15,983 nucleotides of DNA from CAWEHT01 sp963808455 (GCA_963808455.1 CAWEHT010000071.1:1-15983); one strand, 5' to 3'. Positions 1 to 6,947 are shown, numbered from the stretch's first letter. The notes: generated by a model not told the origin, from the letters alone. A program made the numbers and translations.

Positions 1-81
1 GACATAAGTTTTAAGTTCTTGGTTTTCAGTTTCAAGTTTTCAGCAGGGCAAACGGCAACTGAAAACTGAAAGCTTGAAACT
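1..81 (-). terminator. AT-rich inverted repeat downstream of metK, possible terminator
   Basis: This stretch is markedly AT-richer than the rest of the window. Read on the minus strand it starts right after the metK stop. It contains AGTTTTCAG and CTGAAAACT (9 bp) plus an outer GTTTCAAG/CTTGAAAC pair, separated on one side by a short bulge. The result is a long imperfect stem around a GC-richer loop. It may act as a terminator, or it may belong to a family of TTTTCAG-type intergenic repeats. Its composition matches neither the GC-rich DNA after position 1000 nor its repeats, which supports a foreign origin for the left end. Confidence 0.45.
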
Positions 82-993
82 TCAAATTATTTTTAAGGCG
101 CGTTTCAATTCTTTGACTTTATCCGTTTTCTCCCAAGTGATGTCGGGGTCGTTTTTGCCGAAGTGGCCGTAATTAGTCGTCTTGCGGTAAATCGGGCGGA
201 GCAGGTCGAGTTGCTTGATGATGTTCGCAGGCTTGAAGCTGAACACTTCGCGCACAGCCTTCTCGATCTGTTCGTCCGTGATGCCGTCAATGGCGGTGCC
301 GAAGGTGTTGATGCAGACACTGACCGGCTCGGGATGGCCGATGGCATAGGCGAATTGAATCTCGGCGCTGCTGGCAATGCCTGCCGCGACAATGTTCTTG
401 GCCACGTAACGGCCCATGTAAGCCGCGCTGCGATCCACTTTGCTCGGGTCTTTGCCGCTGAACGCGCCGCCGCCGTGACGGCCCATGCCGCCGTAGCTGT
501 CCACGATGATCTTGCGTCCGGTCAAACCGGTGTCGCCTTGCGGTCCGCCGACGACGAAACGGCCGGTCGGATTGACGAGGAAAACGGTGTGTTTCGTCAG
601 CAGGCGTTTGGGAAGCGCCTTCTGGATCACTTCCTCGATGCAAAATTCCTTGATGGTCTTGTGCTTCACGTCCGCGCTGTGCTGGGTGGAGATGACAACG
701 TTGGTGATCTCGACGGGCTGATCGTTTACGTATCGGACGGAAACCTGCGACTTGGCGTCGGGACGAAGCCATTTTACCCTGCCGATCTTGCGGATGCGCG
801 TGAGTTCCCGGCCAAGTTGGTGCGCGAACATGATGGGCGCGGGCATGAGTTCCGGGGTTTCACGCGTGGCGTAACCGAACATCAATCCCTGGTCGCCAGC
901 GCCTTGCTCCGCGTGTCCTTTGCCTTCAGCAGCACGCGCGTCCACGCCCTGCTTGATGTCCGGCGACTGCGACGTGATGGCGTTGATTATCTG
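82..993 (-). CDS. metK: S-adenosylmethionine synthetase, 5'-truncated
   Basis: MetK makes S-adenosylmethionine from methionine and ATP in the cytosol. The reading frame shows hallmark motifs in order: SQSPDI, GHAEQGAGDQGLMFGYA (nucleotide/methionine-site motif), DTGLTGRKIIVDSYGG, RHGGGAFSGKDPSKVDRSAAY (phosphate-binding loop), and a normal C-terminus with HFGKNDPDITWEKTD. Roughly the first hundred residues, including the usual EGHPDK start motif, are absent. Homology stops at about 990, where the sequence becomes a plus-strand membrane protein whose own 5' end is also missing. An internal ATG gives an open frame from 945, but MetK-like sequence (QIINAITSQSPDIKQGV) continues upstream of it, so 945 is not the start. 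There are no frameshifts, and composition is less GC-rich than its neighbours. Identification is very secure; that it belongs to the same genome is doubtful. Confidence 0.95.
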   Translation of the reverse strand, partial: QIINAITSQSPDIKQGVDARAAEGKGHAEQGAGDQGLMFGYATRETPELMPAPIMFAHQLGRELTRIRKIGRVKWLRPDAKSQVSVRYVNDQPVEITNVVISTQHSADVKHKTIKEFCIEEVIQKALPKRLLTKHTVFLVNPTGRFVVGGPQGDTGLTGRKIIVDSYGGMGRHGGGAFSGKDPSKVDRSAAYMGRYVAKNIVAAGIASSAEIQFAYAIGHPEPVSVCINTFGTAIDGITDEQIEKAVREVFSFKPANIIKQLDLLRPIYRKTTNYGHFGKNDPDITWEKTDKVKELKRALKII

Positions 994-1003
994 GCGTTGG
1001 GCT
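985..1003. other. Probable chimeric join between two unrelated fragments
   Basis: Minus-strand MetK homology runs right up to about 990, and plus-strand membrane-protein homology begins at about 994-1000. Both genes lose their 5' ends at the same spot, which a simple insertion or deletion in one gene does not explain. No transposase, att-like repeat or integrase is present. A mis-join of two assembly fragments is the simplest reading; a real rearrangement breaking two genes is possible but less likely. Confidence 0.75.
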
Positions 1004-1497
1004 TTGCGCTCCTGCTGAGCCGGAGATTACGCGGCCTGGTGACCTCGCCGCGCGGCCGGCGCCCCCTGGCTCCCCTGGCGCCGGCCTGGAGACACATCTC
1101 CACCGCGTTCGGCGCCTATCGCTTCCGCTACGGCGCCCTGGCGCTGGCCTATGGTATCGGCCTGCTGGGCATCGTGTGCACAGCCATGGTCAACTGGTCG
1201 CTGTCACAGGCCATCGGCGGCCTGATGAGCCTGGGCTCCATTTTCCTCTTCAACCCGCTGATCGCCCTGGTGCTCATGTTGCCGGTGTCGATCGGCGGGC
1301 TGGGCGTCAACCAGGCCGTCTATCCCTTCTTCTTTGGGCTGGTGGGTGTGCCCGCCGACCATGCCCTGGCCGTATCCATCCTGATGCAGCTCGTCATCAT
1401 CGTGGGCAGCCTTCCGGGCGGCGCGTTCTGGTTGCGCGTGCGGGGAGGGGTGAGCCAGCCGATAGCTGCGGCAGAGGGAGTAGGGAGTGGGGAGTAG
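994..1497 (+). CDS. UPF0104/LPG-synthase-type integral membrane protein, C-terminal fragment
   Basis: The fragment has about 167 residues with at least three hydrophobic segments: one near its start (LALGFALLLS), one around GALALAYGIGLLGIVCTAM, and the last pair surrounding LPVSIGGLGVNQAVYPFFF. The tail carries the family's proline-glycine motif followed by a helix ending in GSLPGGAFWL. This is the C-terminal signature of the UPF0104 / lysylphosphatidylglycerol synthase transmembrane family, whose members are flippases or membrane proteins often linked to lipid or polysaccharide biosynthesis. The N-terminal half is missing at the join near 990. The frame remains open into antisense metK by chance, so a 444-residue ORF starting at 163 is not a real fusion. 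Substrate cannot be inferred. Confidence 0.8.
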   Translation, partial: ALGFALLLSRRLRGLVTSPRGRRPLAPLAPAWRHISTAFGAYRFRYGALALAYGIGLLGIVCTAMVNWSLSQAIGGLMSLGSIFLFNPLIALVLMLPVSIGGLGVNQAVYPFFFGLVGVPADHALAVSILMQLVIIVGSLPGGAFWLRVRGGVSQPIAAAEGVGSGE

Positions 1498-1527
1498 GGG
1501 CCAGGAAAGGCATCCCTTTCCTGGCCC
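1498..1527. terminator. Perfect 13-bp hairpin between convergent genes
   Basis: GGGCCAGGAAAGG at 1498-1510 pairs perfectly with CCTTTCCTGGCCC at 1515-1527 around a CATC loop. It begins right after the membrane-protein stop and lies about 40 bases past the stop of the convergent minus-strand gene. There is no T-tract on either side, so it is not a textbook intrinsic terminator, but its position and stability fit a bidirectional transcription end. The preceding GGGAGTAGGGAGTGGGGAGTAGGG stretch (about 1477-1500) belongs to the G-rich repeat type seen elsewhere in the window. Confidence 0.5.
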
Positions 1528-1567
1528 TCGCAGCGGGCCGGAAGCCGGGCAGGATAAGTTGGGTGGC

Positions 1568-1891
1568 CTACTCGGCGTCGTAGGCTGCCAGCGCCGCCGG
1601 CAGGACCTGCACGACGACCTGGCCTGCGGCGGGCAGGCCTACCAGGATGGCGCTGATCACCTCTTCACGGCTCGCCCCGGCCCCTCGCGCCGACCGCACG
1701 TGGAACGGCACGCCGCTCTCCATCCGCAGGGCGGCCAGCACGGCCAGATAGGCCAGCTCCTTGGTCTTCTCGTCAAGCGCGCTGGCCTTGTCCAGCCCTT
1801 GCACGGCCTGCATCCAGGGCCCTGCATGGCCGGCGGCCTCTGTCAGGAAAGCTTGAAACGAGTCGCTGACCCCGTCTATCTTGACGTTCAT
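1568..1891 (-). CDS. Carboxymuconolactone decarboxylase-like (AhpD-fold) protein lacking the CxxC
   Basis: This 107-residue single-domain helical protein resembles the CMD/AhpD family. It contains LDEKTKELAYLAV, then the region where redox-active members carry CxxCxxxH, then AGASREEVISAILVG, a typical family stretch. In this protein the histidine is kept (H64) but the two cysteine positions are M57 and G60, so peroxiredoxin-reductase-type thiol chemistry is unlikely. GAGGAG lies a few bases upstream of the ATG, supporting the start. It sits 66 bases downstream of a lipoprotein gene on the same strand and may be cotranscribed with it. A role in binding or isomerising a small molecule is possible, but no substrate can be named. 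Confidence 0.85.
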   Translation of the reverse strand: MNVKIDGVSDSFQAFLTEAAGHAGPWMQAVQGLDKASALDEKTKELAYLAVLAALRMESGVPFHVRSARGAGASREEVISAILVGLPAAGQVVVQVLPAALAAYDAE

Positions 1892-1906
1892 CTCGTTGCT
1901 CCTCTC

Positions 1907-1957
1907 TATGACGGGGGGCCAGGGAGTCGAACGTCCCCTGGCTCCCTGCTCGCTTGA
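1907..1957. repeat. Short interspersed GC-rich repeat (copy A)
   Basis: This lies in the gap between the lipoprotein stop and the CMD-like gene. It contains GCCAGGG...CCCTGGC, a 7-bp stem, and ends in CCTGGCTCCCTGCTCGCT (1937-1954). That same 18-mer recurs exactly at 12935-12952, and a related GGCTCCCTGCTG is found near 7580. The recurrence in three unrelated places suggests a dispersed repeat family rather than a gene-specific regulator. Confidence 0.55.
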
Positions 1958-3422
1958 TCATTGCGGGAGATCGATGACCTGGCTCGTGGTCTGTCCGGCG
2001 CTGACACGCAGATTTGTCACCATCCGGTGCTCCTTGTAGTCGTCGTAGGCGATCTCCACGTCGTACAGCCCGGCGCGCAGCCGCACGGTTGCGGGGTTTT
2101 CGGAGCGCCAGTCAACCCAGCTCTTGTGGTTGCCGGCAGGATAGGTGACCACATCGACGGGGACAGTGCTGCCGCCTCGCCGCACCGTCAGCTCGAGCGT
2201 GCCGAAGTCGAAGGTCACATCGCGACTTACCGGAGCATTGGCGCCCACCTCGATATCGTGTAGCCACTGCTCGCGTAATCCATCTGTATCAGCACGTCGT
2301 AGCGGCCGGGCGGCAAGAGGAACTGAGCATCAGCCTGACTGCGCCAGTCCAGCGGCTGGCGGTTGTCCCCCGCAGGATAGACCGTCACGGCTAAGTCTTC
2401 GGCAGGTGTGCCCGGCGACGCAAAGACTCGCACCTCCAGGCTGGCGTTGCCGGAACCCATGCGTGGGGTGGAGGTCGGCAAGGCCTGGGCGCCGGCCTCG
2501 GGGCTGGGCGCGTCCTGGTACTGGGCCGGGGCCGCGATGGGCTGCCCCGGAGCGAAGTAGCCCCAGAAAAGCCAGGAAACCTGCATCCAGGGCGTGGCCT
2601 GGCCTGCGCTGTCCGCCGAAACCAGCGTGGCGGCCAGCGCGATAGACCTGGCCGGCGTCGGTGGCCCAGTAGGTGATCGTCTGGGTGATGGCGAGCGGCG
2701 CGACCTGTTGCATCAAGGTGGACCGCGTCGCCGCGTCGGGTGCCACCGTCGCGGCGCCGGCCTCCAGCAGGTGTCTGAGGGTAGCGACAGAGACCTCGGT
2801 CTGAGTGCGGTAGGTTGGGGCCGGTGCGCCCGGAATCTGCGCGGCCGGGCCGCGCACCTTTCTGTCTGCCACCGGGAAGAGCCGCAACACCGTGAAGGGC
2901 GAGGTCAGCCCATAGGCGGCGTCAAAGCTGATGCCCGGCCAGCGTGTCCACATCGGACCGCCACCCGGTCGGGTGTACGTCGTGCCGGATATCGCGATCA
3001 TCTCCTGCGCCGGCTGGGTGCTGGTCGACTGTGCCCTGGTTTGTGCCGATTGCTGCCAGGCGCCGGCCCGGTACTGGCCGTTGATCCGCGTGTCTGCCCC
3101 CGACGGGGCGTTGGCAGGCTTGATGTTCAACCTGATACTGGAAAACCGCGGGCAGGGGCGGCAGCACGGTCATGATCTGGTTGCTCACCGCCTGGCTAGA
3201 GGGCGTGGGTATCAGGGGATAGGGGGTAGGGACCTCGGTATGCGGGGTTGGGGCGAGGGGCTGGCGAGTAGGGCCTGTCCCCTGCGCGCTAGTCGCTGTG
3301 CCTTCCGAAGGCTGCACCGTCTGTCCGCCCGGTCGCGTGGCGCAGCTGGCGAGCAGAACGGCCAGGAGCAGACAACAAAGGCCCAACGGCCCAAGCCGCC
3401 AATGGCGATGATGGTTGCCCAT
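1958..3422 (-). CDS. Lipoprotein with PT-rich linker and two related C-terminal modules (three frameshifts)
   Basis: Start is the ATG at 3422, 6 bases after GGGGAGGA. The N-terminus is a lipoprotein signal: a short basic region, LGPLGLCCLLLAVLL, then lipobox LASC. A Thr/Pro-rich linker follows (PTPHTEVPTPYPLIPTPSS). The frame then shifts near 3128, 2643 and 2257; joining frames gives one protein of about 488 residues. The middle part (DTRINGQYRAGAW, TTYTRPGGG, VATLRHLLEAGA) is not a family I recognise. The C-terminal part holds two similar segments, VTVYPAGDNRQPLDWRS...PPGRYDVLIQMDY and VVTYPAGNHKSWVDWRS...RAGLYDVEIAYDDY, indicating an internal duplication; the shape is reminiscent of PEGA-like beta-sandwich surface modules. 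It is likely anchored outside the membrane. The shifts may be sequencing errors or true decay; sharing of the error pattern with housekeeping genes favours errors. Confidence 0.7.
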
Positions 3423-3570
3423 ACGTCCTCCCCTTTGGCTGAACGGCCTCGCCCCACAGCGCCCACGAAGCAAGGCGCTGGCTTCGCAACCCCCTGCCGG
3501 CCATTACCCGCGCCCGGCCAGCGGCGAGCCTGAAGCAGAAGAGCGGGGTTATCCAGTCTTACTTGGGGGC

Positions 3571-3576
3571 AGTATA
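3571..3576 (-). promoter_or_regulatory. Possible -10 element for the lipoprotein gene
   Basis: Read on the minus strand this is TATACT, a good -10 match in very GC-rich DNA. The best -35 candidate, TTCGGC at an 18-base spacing (3595-3600), is weak. It would give a leader of about 140 bases ahead of the ATG at 3422. The element lies in the 252-base divergent gap shared with the MaoC-like gene. Confidence 0.3.
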
Positions 3577-3621
3577 CCGCAGACACACCTCATGGCCGAA
3601 TTGGCGCCGCGCCGGCAGCGG

Positions 3622-3651
3622 TTGACACCTTTGCTGACCGTCAAGTACAAT
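3622..3651 (+). promoter_or_regulatory. Sigma-70-type promoter for the MaoC-like gene
   Basis: A perfect -35 TTGACA (3622-3627) is followed after 18 bases by TACAAT (3646-3651). The start codon at 3675 lies only 23 bases beyond the -10, with a strong AAGGGGGG ribosome site at 3661-3668, so the leader is very short. This is the clearest two-box promoter in the window. Confidence 0.65.
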
Positions 3652-3674
3652 TCAGCCAGGAAGGGGGGATCGGG

Positions 3675-4151
3675 ATGGCGAATCTGATGGCCCGGCGCGG
3701 GCTGTATTTCGATGAGTTCGCAGTTGGCGACGTTGCCACGACGCAGGGGCGCACCGTCACCGAGGCCGATATCGTCTCATTTGCTGCCTTGAGCGGTGAC
3801 TGGAACACGATTCACACGAATGCCACAATAGCCGCGGAGGGGGATGTTCGGCGAGCGCATCGCCCACGGCATGCTGGGGCTGGCCATCGCCACGGGCCTG
3901 GCCGAACGCCTTGGCATTCTGAGCGAGACCGTGCTTGCCTTCATGGGCCTCGACTGGAAGTTCAAGGCGCCGATCAAGATCGGCGATACCATCACCGCGC
4001 GGCTGGCCATCGCCGAATGCAGGGAGGTCAGGCGACTGGGCGGCGGTGTGGTCAATCTGAACGTCGAAATCGTCAACCAGCGGGCGCGGAGGTTGTGCAG
4101 CGTGGCACGTGGTCCGTTCTGATCAAGGCCAGGCCGGCAGAAGGGGGCTGA
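3675..4151 (+). CDS. MaoC-like hot-dog dehydratase/hydratase (two compensating frameshifts)
   Basis: MaoC-like enzymes hydrate or dehydrate enoyl-CoA/acyl thioesters with an Asp/His pair. The frame from 3675 gives FDEFAVGDVATTQGRTVTEADIVSFAALSGDWNTIHTNA, containing the hydratase SGDxNxxH motif. At about 3839-3843 a run of five G shifts the frame; dropping one G continues as AAEG-MFGERIAHGMLGLAIATGLAERLG, the expected next motif. At about 4083 the frame returns to the first one, giving EVVQRGTWSVLIKARPAEGG and the stop at 4151. Only this A-B-A path produces a full-length, family-like protein of about 158 residues. Opposite-sign shifts of this kind are typical of base-call errors. It lies under its own strong promoter; no fatty-acid genes flank it, so the substrate is unknown. 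Confidence 0.85.
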   Translation: MANLMARRGLYFDEFAVGDVATTQGRTVTEADIVSFAALSGDWNTIHTNATIAAEGDVRRAHRPRHAGAGHRHGPGRTPWHSERDRACLHGPRLEVQGADQDRRYHHRAAGHRRMQGGQATGRRCGQSERRNRQPAGAEVVQRGTWSVLIKARPAEGG

Positions 4152-4192
4152 CCCGCACCTGGGTGGGCCGAATTCTCGAATTGTGGAAGACA

Positions 4193-4201
4193 TGTTACAA
4201 T
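4193..4201 (+). promoter_or_regulatory. Possible extended -10 promoter for holB-ricT
   Basis: TGTTACAAT forms an extended -10 (TG-N-TACAAT) in the gap between the MaoC-like gene and holB. The -35 region at 17 bases (TTCTCG) is poor, which is acceptable for an extended -10 promoter. It would give a leader of about 95 bases containing the two stem-loops listed separately. Confidence 0.35.
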
Positions 4202-4212
4202 AACGGGACTGG

Positions 4213-4284
4213 CCGGTGTCGTTTCACCTTCCGCATATGACGACGGTGAGGTGAACCGGTAAAACGAAAGCTCTCCAGCTTTCG
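4213..4284 (+). other. Two stem-loops in the putative holB leader
   Basis: TTCACCT (4223-4229) pairs with AGGTGAA (4249-4255), with a further CCGGT/CCGG pairing outside a 5-base bulge. CGAAAGCT (4265-4272) pairs perfectly with AGCTTTCG (4277-4284) over a CTCC loop. Neither is followed by a T-tract, so they do not look like terminators. Their place just upstream of the GAGGA ribosome site suggests leader structure. I do not recognise a known riboswitch or protein-leader motif. Confidence 0.4.
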
Positions 4285-4304
4285 GTCCGACTCGAGGATT
4301 GGGC

Positions 4305-5287
4305 ATGGCCAATTGGCCGATAATCGGGCATGAATGGGCGGTGGACCTACTGGCGCGGGGCGTAAGCAGCGGCCGCCCCAGCCACGCCTATTTGCTATCG
4401 GGTCCGGCCCAATCCGGCAAGGTTACTCTGGCCCGCGCGTTCGCGCAGGCCTTGCTCTGCGAGAAGCCAGGCGCCCAGCCGTGCGGCCATTGCCGGCCCT
4501 GCCAACGTCTCGCGCTGGGCTCCTACCCAGACGTCCAGATCATCAGCGCCGAAAAGAACACCATCCAGATCGAACAGGTGCGCACCTTGCAGCGTGATGC
4601 AGCGCTGTCGCCACTGGAAGCTCCCTATCGGGTCTTTATCCTACGAGAGATCGAACGCGCTACGCCGGCGGCGGCCAATGCTCTCCTGAAGACGCTGGAA
4701 GAACCGCCTGGGCACGTCATCCTGGTGCTCACCTGCGTGCGGCGTGATCTGGTTCTGCCGACAATCGTCTCCCGTTGCCAGCTCCTGGGGCTTCGCCCGC
4801 TGCCCATTCCGCAAGTCGAAGCTGCGCTGATGGCGCATTGGCAGGTGCCGGCCGATCGCGCCCGGCTTCTGGCACGCTCAGCGCGGGCCGGCTGGGTTGG
4901 GCCGTGCGGGTGCACGAGGACCCGGACCTGTGGCAGGAGCGAGCCCGGCGCCTGGACGACCTCGTCATGCTCACGGGGCAGCAGGCTATCGGCCGCCTGG
5001 CCTACAGCGAGTCCCTGGGCCGCCAGCCGGAGAATATCGAGCAGACATTGGGCTTGTGGGCCACGTGGTGGCGGGACCTGCTGTTAGTGCAGCGGGGTTT
5101 GCCCGAGGCCGTGATCAACCTCGACCGGCGTGAGCAGCTCGAAGCACAGGCTCTGCGTTTCCTCCCCGCCCAGATCGACCGCGCTCTGGCCGACGTTATC
5201 CGCACGCTGCAGCGTATCCGCGCCAATGTCAACGCCCGTTTGGCGCTGGACGTGCTGGCCTTGCGTTTGCCGGCGCCTGCACATTAG
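4305..5287 (+). CDS. holB: DNA polymerase III delta' subunit (one frameshift)
   Basis: Delta' is a clamp-loader subunit that, with gamma/tau and delta, opens and loads the sliding clamp. The ATG at 4305 has GAGGA six bases upstream; an upstream TTG at 4299 would leave no spacing. The AAA+ core shows HAYLLSGPAQSGK (residues 27-39, P-loop with V instead of S/T next, as in non-hydrolysing delta' proteins), a zinc module with C52, C60, C63 and C66, NALLKTLEEPP, and VSRC, the arginine-finger motif. At about 4875 the frame shifts; the continuation LSAGRLGWAVRVHEDPDLW...LAPAH-type helical collar ends at 5287. Total length, about 327 residues, is normal. ricT follows after 40 bases, the same order as in Bacillus (holB-yaaT), which supports both names. 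Confidence 0.92.
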
Positions 5288-5327
5288 ATGTCGATGGTCA
5301 TCGGAGAGATCCGAAGGAGCATATCGC

Positions 5328-6442
5328 ATGCCATTGGTTGTCGGGGTGGCCTTCAAACCCGTGACCAAAGTCTATTACTTCGACCCGGCTGGCAATGAGG
5401 ACCTGCAGGCCGGCGATCGTGTCGTGGTGAACACGTCGCGCGGCCGCACGCTGGGCCTGGTCGTGCAGCCTGTTCGCGAGGTTTCCGCCGCCGAAATCAG
5501 CGGCACGCTGAAGCCTGTACTGCGCTGTGCAGCCGCGCTCGACATGGTGCAGCAAGATCAGCAAGCCCATCGCGAGCCCGAAGCTCTCAACGTGTGCCGT
5601 GAACGCGTGGCGGCTTTGCGCTTGCCTATGAAGATCGTCGGCGTTGAGTACAATTTTGAAGGCACCTGCCTTCTGGCTTACTTCACGGCGGAGCAGCGTA
5701 TCGATTTCCGCAACCTGGTCCACGAACTGGCCCAGGCGCTCCACGTTCGCATCGAGATGCGCCAGATCGGCGTGCGCGATGCGGCCAAAACGCTGGGCGG
5801 ATATGGGCGCTGCGGGCGCCAGCTGTGCTGCTGCGCCTGGCTCCGCGATTTCACGCCCGTGTCGATCAAGATGGCCAAGCAACAAGACTTGCCGCTCAAT
5901 CCTACCGAGAATCTCGGGCCTCTGTGGACGACTTCTCTGTTGCCTCAGTTACGAGAACGAGTCATATGGCGAACGCACGCCGGTACTTGCCCAGGGTCAA
6001 CGGCACAATCGAGACGCCGGAGGGGCCGGGCAAGGTCAAGCAGGTGCACGTGCTGCGCAACTCTGTGAGTGCCCTGGTCTTGGGCCCAAATGATTCCAAG
6101 ATGATGATCGAGGTCCCCGTCTCGGAGGCCGAGCGGGCGGCCCTGGGCGAGGGCTCGGGCTGCGCCGGTTGCCCGCAAAGCGAGGAGCGGCGCAAGAGAT
6201 TGCTGGCTTCGGGCGACGATGATGCGCTCGTGGGCCGTGATGAGAGCGAAGAGCCGGGGGATACGGCAGAGGACCTGGCGGGGGACCAGGGCGAGGCCGG
6301 AACTTTCTCCGCAGCCAAGGATGGGCCGCCACCCGAAGCACCGCCAGAGCCTGGGCAACAGTCACGGGCACACGGGCACTCCCACCCCCGCCAGGGTCCT
6401 GCAAGAACCAATCGGCCCGCCGGGAGCCGGAGGGAACGCTAA
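5328..6442 (+). CDS. ricT: PSP1-domain protein RicT/YaaT, with long C-terminal tail (two frameshifts)
   Basis: RicT belongs to the PSP1 family; in Bacillus it forms an iron-sulfur RicA-RicF-RicT complex that aids RNase Y-dependent RNA maturation. AAGGAG at 5314-5319 supports the ATG at 5328. The first frame shows VVGVAFKP, the PSP1 core, then GGYGRCGRQLCCC near residues 158-168. The frame shifts near 5905 to PRISGLCGRLLCCLSYENESYGERTP, the second conserved cysteine cluster, and again near 5988 to LPRVNGTIETPEGPGKVKQVHVL, the usual C-terminal segment. After about residue 280 comes a tail unlike typical RicT: a CAGC pair, acidic residues, then a His/Pro/Arg-rich end. All cluster cysteines survive once frames are joined. 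It ends six bases from the convergent spoVS stop. Confidence 0.9.
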
Positions 6443-6459
6443 AGCTGCCTAGCGCAGCT
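6443..6459. terminator. Short hairpin between convergent ricT and spoVS
   Basis: AGCTGC (6443-6448) pairs with GCAGCT (6454-6459) over a five-base loop that includes the spoVS stop codon. It sits where two convergent genes end six bases apart. There is no T-tract, so termination is only suggested by position. Confidence 0.3.
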
Positions 6460-6709
6460 CAACGATCAGCTTAACCGCTGTGCGCTCCTGGCCGTCGATG
6501 TCGATCTCCACGAACTCCGGGACGCAAACGATGCACATGCCATCCAGCTCCAGGTAGTTCCGGGCGATGGCAATGGCCTTGATGGCCTGATTCACCGCAC
6601 TGGCACCGATGGCCTGAACTTCGGCACGCCGATAATCGCGCATCACCCCCGCGATAGCACCGGCGACGGCTGTGGAACGCGAGTGGGCTGATACCTTGAT
6701 GACTTCCAT
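6449..6709 (-). CDS. spoVS: Stage V sporulation protein S-like (Alba-type) protein
   Basis: This 86-residue protein is full length for SpoVS: MEVIKVSAHSRSTAVAGAIAG, an alternating strand/helix middle with VQAIGASAVNQAIKAIAIAR, and a C-terminal strand ending VELR. SpoVS has an Alba-like fold and probably binds nucleic acid. In Bacillus it affects late sporulation, but homologues are common in bacteria that do not sporulate, including Chloroflexota, so the name does not imply spores. The chosen start lies 7 bases after a consensus AAGGAGG (6717-6723), better than an upstream in-frame ATG at 6739. The frame is intact. A promoter and a 20-base palindrome lie upstream, suggesting repressor control. 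Confidence 0.93.
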   Translation of the reverse strand: MEVIKVSAHSRSTAVAGAIAGVMRDYRRAEVQAIGASAVNQAIKAIAIARNYLELDGMCIVCVPEFVEIDIDGQERTAVKLIVELR

Positions 6710-6781
6710 GGCTCGGCCTCCTTGCAATGGATGCGTCAATCCATCGCGCCCTGGGCTAGGGTGAACGGCGGGTGATTATGG

Positions 6782-6801
6782 CATGTTCGACCTTGAACAT
6801 G
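6782..6801. promoter_or_regulatory. Perfect palindrome, likely operator of spoVS
   Basis: CATGTTC and GAACATG form a perfect 7-bp inverted repeat with a 6-base spacer. It lies about 9 bases downstream of the candidate -10 of spoVS, overlapping the expected transcription start, the usual place for a repressor site. The half-site order (GTTC outside-in to GAAC) differs from the Gram-positive LexA box (GAAC-N4-GTTC). No regulator gene is visible nearby. Confidence 0.5.
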
Positions 6802-6810
6802 ATTGCTTCT

Positions 6811-6838
6811 ATCTTACACCATTGCCGGACAAATGCAA
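6811..6838 (-). promoter_or_regulatory. Candidate spoVS promoter
   Basis: On the minus strand TTGCAT (6838-6833) is followed after 16 bases by TAAGAT (6816-6811). Both boxes are imperfect and the spacing is one short of the optimum, but this is the only pair in the region. It directs transcription through the palindrome into spoVS. Confidence 0.4.
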
Positions 6839-6947
6839 GTAGGGTTGCGAACTGGCCTTGCCGCTGACGGGATGATCGTTGATAGCTTCCCCTGGTTGCC
6901 GGTCGCCAGCGACCAGCTACGAATTGCCAACGGCAGCTGTTGAGGGG

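Noticed and set aside
163..1497. A single 444-residue plus-strand ORF that could suggest a novel fusion membrane protein
   Set aside because: Its first 275 or so residues are the antisense of metK; only the part after about 994 is a real protein.
3839..3843. Programmed ribosomal frameshifting in the MaoC-like gene at a G5 run
   Set aside because: The gene needs a second, opposite shift near 4083, and unrelated genes nearby have similar shifts without slippery sites; errors explain all of them.
6782..6801. LexA (SOS) box at the spoVS palindrome
   Set aside because: The half-sites are GTTC-N6-GAAC, the reverse order of the Gram-positive GAAC-N4-GTTC box, and the spacing differs.
6879..6947. 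Earlier start for the GT4 glycosyltransferase
   Set aside because: The added residues have no resemblance to the family; the family N-terminus begins at 6948 (MFVRVVMVSKA).
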